Below are positions 59,342 to 64,000 of a stretch of DNA of 64,000 bases, in pieces (position 1 is the stretch's first letter; each line of letters opens with the position of its first letter). Under the pieces are notes generated by a model. It was not told the DNA's origin, searched no databases, and worked only from the letters and a program-made list of their open reading frames with translations. The translations under genes and the position numbers were made by a program. Source of the stretch: Lineus longissimus (lineage: Eukaryota; Nemertea; Pilidiophora; Heteronemertea; Lineidae); NCBI RefSeq assembly GCF_910592395.1, contig NC_088318.1:1736001-1800000 (forward strand), written 5' to 3'.

Positions 59342-60592
59342 TTCGGAAGGGCATCGAGTTTCGTTTAGTTCCGAGCCTCAATTAACCGATGATACCTCCT
59401 GCCGGTGAAATCTCTGGCGGTTATGCCCTGGCAACCTTACGACGAGCATCGCCTACGGCGATGGGAAGGTCATGTGATACGTTGTGACGTAATGCTGCTT
59501 TCAAAAATATGTTTTCAATGGAAAACAATGCCAAACAAAAGAAGCCAAGGCCGAGCTAGCCGAGTTTGTCACATGGGAGTTCTTATGAAGAACACCCGGG
59601 AACTCCCTTGTAAAGCTCTCGTCTCCGGTTGAAAGCAGATATATACTGATATATGAATATCTCAATATTTTGTTACGCGAATGGATACCCTGCTAACTCT
59701 CGCATTCACATGTCATGTTGAGGGGTCTTATAACCCGTAGTATTCAGTTTCTCGCCGGTGTAAGTTTACTCAGACCACCGAAATGGGTTTTTTCTTCCAA
59801 AGGTTCATTACAGCAAGTTGATTCAAGACTAAATAAAATGTATGCGGTATTACTGATTTACCTTCTGTCAGAAAGGCTCCAGAAGGGAGTTAAATATTAC
59901 CATGAAGATGGGTTCGACAGTATGAGATCATTTGGTTCTTTTGAGATAACAGGAGAGAGAATGTTAATTGATTAATTGCGATCATTACAGTGTCCCATCG
60001 CATATGCTCATGTCATCACATACTGGTGACAATCACATTCACAACACAGTTATACGGAGGACAATGTCACAACTTCACCATGTCATGATATACTTAGGAC
60101 AGTCCTACAGGTCAACGTCACAACACAATCATGTCATCAAAGGGAGGACTATTTCACGCTCAGTTATAAGGTCAATGTCATAACCTATCTATCTAATCAT
60201 ATACTGAGGACCATCACAACATAGTTATAAGGAGGTCAATGTCACAACCTCTCTATATGATCATACCGAGGACCATTTCACACACAGTGAAGAGGACAAT
60301 GTCAAAACTTATCTTTGTCATCATACATTGAGGACCATTTCATGACACAGTGAAGAGGACACAATGTCAAGACTGCTTGCACCCCCAGGCAAGTTCCACA
60401 GACTGGCAGTCCATGACACCACACGGAGGACAACATTACAAAAGACTCAATAATCACATTGTATGATACTGAGAAAGTTTATTTCAATTGGCAGTAATAT
60501 TTTCAACAATACAGGACATTCAACATAAATGAGATTTTCTTCCACAATCTGTGACCACAACATATCATTATGAAGGCACTTTAACACAGAAT
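59342..60592. other. Spacer containing a degenerate tandem repeat
   Basis: Promoter side of the GPCR and 3' flank of PNKP. At about 60026-60370 there are five to six decayed units of about 62 bp. They share GGACCATTTCAC, AGGACAATGTCA and TCATCATAC segments. No gene recognised. Confidence 0.6.
60026..60370. repeat. Degenerate minisatellite, about 62-bp unit, 5-6 copies
   Basis: Units begin near 60099, 60148, 60209, 60271 and 60333 with GGACxxTxxCA. Each contains GTCAATGTCA or GACAATGTCA about 30 bp later. The last two units are the most alike. Confidence 0.65.
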
Positions 60593-63500
60593 TCATTTTT
60601 CAAGCAGAAAATGTCTATATAAATGGTCGAGTTTCTTGTCCTTGAATTTTGGAACAAAGTTTACTTTGACAATTTCTGTGAAACCTTCTGAAGGACTTGG
60701 TTCGGTATACCTTGACCTGAAAAGAGGATGAGAATTTAGTAGCTATTCGTTCAGTTACACTCAGGACTTTCAAAGAGATTAATTACACAATCCTCGAGAT
60801 AGGAGAAAATTTTGTTGGCAGACTGTTACAACTTCTACAATGTAGGCCTACTTTATCTGCATGGACAGAAACAGAGGGAGAAGGGGGCAAGAGGTTTGGG
60901 TCACTCACTTGTAGCTGTTCATGACCATATCATTGATCTTCTGGTGGCTGGAGTCGGTCATCTCACGGAACTGAAACCATCATCATAGCATGTTAGATAA
61001 GAGTCTCAGCAAAGAACTGAATGAAGAAGTTGGTGATGACAGGTATTGGGCTTTGGTAGTCTATCGAGATTCTTTTGCGAACGTACTAAATACAAAAATA
61101 AAACTGCATCATCAATGAATAGTATTCTCGGTATGTAAGATGAGAGGCACTGATCAGCACATAAAAACTAATATTGTTTTTAGAGCAAAATTATCGAAAA
61201 TGCAAAAAGTTTAATTAAATTTGAGTATGACTCGTCTTGTTGAGATTCTCAGCTGACAAACTGACTCACCTTTTCATTATGCCGACAATGGGAATGTGTT
61301 GTTGTGAACAGGAAACAGCGGCATGGTATCTTCATCTCATTGGCCACCGCAGTATATCTACAAAATAGACAAACTACGTCACAAGTATGATAGTGCTTCA
61401 TCAACCCCCCAAAAAAGAAAACAAAATTAGTAAAGAACTCCAATACGTCTTGGCTCTGCTGTAACTCCTAGTTGTTCGGTCTTTTACAAGACTTGGTCTG
61501 GCCATGGTGGACACAGCATACAGCCAATGTATAAATGACATTCAGAGTCTAGTCCACCTGCCCCAACTTGTCCTCCATGACCAATACTGAAGGCTGATGA
61601 ACAAGACGAACTTACCTTGATCGGGATTCAGGGTCCGGGTTAGTGTTGTCAATCACCACACTAGATCCACCTGACAACACCTGTTTACACTTAGCTACGC
61701 ACTTCTGCCAGTTGCCCAACTGATCCTGAAAAACCGACACACTTTGACGTCCTAATCAACTCAATTGTGACAAACATCTGAACGTCAGTTTAGTTCTTCA
61801 AATTCTTCAAGTTTTCAAATTTAAATAAGGGAATGGAGTTATTACATGGTATGACCAAAAGGTGGGTTTTCGATTCTGAATATGTACAACATAAGGGCAA
61901 ATGACTAGCACATACCCTGCTGATCTGGACATAGCCCTTTGGTGTGAGGTACTGTTTGGAGAAGAAACTTTTCCCAGCTGAAATGTGAAGAAAGTGTTAC
62001 CGTAGTACAATACAATGTATAAATCTGAATCATGTTCACCATCTGTGCAAACTGGTTGGATTTATTCCTTGGTGGTAAAAAGAAGCCTTGATATGTGTAA
62101 GATACATCCTCAATTACACACACCTTAAAGACCTACGCCATTTGAGTTCACTGTGTATTCTTGTGGCCCAGGAAAATAGATATAAACAATGTCACAGATC
62201 TGCCAAGTAAACTTTCAAGCAGAGTAAAACTAATGAAAGTCAGGATCCACAAAAGGTGTGTTGCACTTACAAGCAGGGCAGCCCACGTTCACAATCACCT
62301 CTTGATGGCTGACTGATATGGGTGAACCTGATGATGTCAATGAGGCATCAGAAGAAAGTTTACGCTGAAATGGACAATCGTAACTATGTTAATCAATTAG
62401 ATTCTAAAAACTCTGGCACAGATCAGTTAGCCAGATTCGGCCTGCTGAACAATAGGGTTCAATTCAGAAATATTTGACTGGGAATACCGCAGTAATGACC
62501 CGAAGCATCAGTTACTCTGACACCGACTCAGGCATGGGAAGTGGAGGGGCATTGTATTGCTAGTGCGAAATTCAGTTTATTTCTTCAACTTACCGGGTCA
62601 AATTCTGGCATGTTGAAAGGCGCTCTGTTGTACTTAAGGAAGTATTCCTCCGGCGTGTAGAAAGTGAGGCCGAGATTCAATGCAAACTGGAACATGAAGA
62701 AAGACAGAAATAAACAATCACACATCATTATAAAACAAAATTGCATTGAATTAGCCCCAACCTCTTTATTCGATGCTACTTCATTCTTGACCATTCAGCT
62801 ATAGCCACTACGTCCTGGGAATCACCAATTGAATGTCAAAGGCGCATTCAAGGAATGAATTCAAACACTGAAAGCTTTTAGTTACATATGTTGACAACAT
62901 TACATAACAAGCTTAAAGTAATCTAAAGCACTTACAAGCCTGTCACTGCAGGAGAAATCTTTCTTTTTCTTGGGAGTCCAGTTAACCGGCCTGCCAGCAG
63001 CATCTACAATAGAATTAAATTTTGACAAAACATTTGAATTCATTATACCCTATTCCTATACATATTTTTCAGGCTGGCCACATGCCAACTACCATTTTTC
63101 ACTGCCACGGTGATTTGACCTACGTGGCTAACTTTGATGCAAATTTCCTGCTGATGTCAAGGAATTAGTCCCCCCACCACATCTGTGCTTGATACTACGA
63201 CCTTCCTATGTCATGCATCCAAGGCAGATTCTCCTGGATTGTGCCTTAAGTTTATCTAGTTTGAGGTATTGGTTGCCTGACCAAGCAATGCCTGGGTAGA
63301 GCTGACATTTAGCCAAAACCTTGGCCTACATGTTAACTTCAACCTCATGCGACCTGAACCAAACATACCACCAACGAACAGACTTTTTTCCATATCGATT
63401 GGGATGCCATCATTTGCCTGCAAAGCAAATCACAAGGAAAAAATGAGAAACAAAGAAAATTCGACACACTCATAAAACTAGCATTATTACTTGATGTACT

Positions 63501-64000
63501 GTGATCCGATGCCCACAGCAAATATCATTATGAACTGAACAAGTTGAAACTTGATAGTTCACTAAACGGTTCCCAATTTACAAGCAGGCCTGACAGAACG
63601 TTTTCACGGCTGGTACTATGAGTAGGAAAAGCCTCAACACTCACCCTCTCAACAAGATAGTTCCACATGCCTGGAGCTGGTTTCCTGTAGATATCAGCAT
63701 ATTTGGCTATAATCACTTGTACAGGAATGTCAACCTTTGCAATGACTTTCTCCACTTTCTTCTTGAAGTCGGCTTCATTTTGTTTACCCCGTCCAATTCC
63801 AAGCTAAAAAAGATTTCAAGAAAGTTCGTACTTTGACAATAGTTTTTACTACACCACTGGTAGTCTTTTACCATACTTGCATTACAAAATTCTTCAAAGA
63901 AATGGCTTGTTAACTTGTGGTTGCATACAATTTCGTTGACACTACAGTGAAAATTGAAAGTGCACAGGGCCAACTCACCTGGTTTGTAAAGAAGACTACC
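60593..64000 (-). CDS. PNKP: Bifunctional polynucleotide phosphatase/kinase, C-terminal part (5' end beyond window)
   Basis: PNKP repairs DNA strand-break ends by removing 3'-phosphate and adding 5'-phosphate in the nucleus. Exons 5' to 3': 64000-63979 (partial), 63803-63645, 63417-63369, 63003-62936, 62686-62594, 62364-62271, 61977-61916, 61725-61616, 61357-61270, 60970-60909, 60716-60593. All phases agree. The phosphatase (HAD) part shows VVFFTNQ then [38 protein letters not shown] and [19 protein letters not shown]. The kinase part shows the P-loop GCPASGKS (split by an intron), [28 protein letters not shown] and [20 protein letters not shown]. The C-terminus is [10 protein letters not shown]. 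The FHA domain and the DxDxT phosphatase motif must lie right of 64000. Confidence 0.95.

Noticed and set aside
1-64000. CRISPR arrays, bacterial operons, prophage or viral genes
   Set aside because: None seen. Gene structure is entirely that of an animal nuclear genome, and no retroviral or other viral coding region was recognised.

Overview
The window is nuclear DNA of an invertebrate bilaterian animal. Conserved animal genes are split by GT-AG introns, with intronless class A GPCRs, dispersed short inverted-repeat elements and AT-rich spacers. All reading frames given here were assembled by hand from splice sites and exon phase. The phylum cannot be fixed from the sequence; a lophotrochozoan or a non-vertebrate deuterostome both fit.

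Layout: (1) 1-15346, minus strand: the 5' two thirds of a giant JARID2-like gene (accessory subunit of Polycomb complex PRC2). It has four ordinary N-terminal exons, then a 6.65-kb exon and a second exon of more than 4.2 kb that runs off the left edge. ARID and JmjC regions are not in the window. (2) 16309-20191, plus strand: complete PIGT, nine exons, 598 aa. It is head-to-head with JARID2. (3) 20192-22946: spacer with a 443-bp inverted-repeat element. (4) 22947-33368, minus strand: complete EXOC2/Sec5, 22 coding exons, 979 aa, with several unusual repeats in its introns. (5) 33369-36943: spacer with a degenerate tRNA-like sequence. (6) 36944-40046, minus strand: a two-exon leucine-rich-repeat membrane protein. 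(7) 40047-46071: spacer with a second copy of the element in (3), inverted. (8) 46072-47124, plus strand: an intronless atypical class A GPCR. (9) 48893-50949, plus strand: a three-exon F-box protein. (10) 52754-56587, plus strand: a nine-exon mitochondrial-type cytochrome P450. (11) 58265-59341, minus strand: an intronless peptide-receptor-like GPCR. (12) 60593-64000, minus strand: the C-terminal part of PNKP, continuing beyond the right edge.

The genes do not form a pathway. They serve chromatin repression, GPI anchoring, exocytosis, cell-surface recognition, signalling, ubiquitin ligation, lipid/steroid-type oxidation and DNA end repair. The most unusual material is the JARID2 architecture (giant exons and a 29-unit coding minisatellite), an eight-fold tandem array of a splice donor in EXOC2, a new-looking 4-bp-TSD inverted-repeat family, and a near-perfect 36-bp-stem hairpin in an EXOC2 intron.
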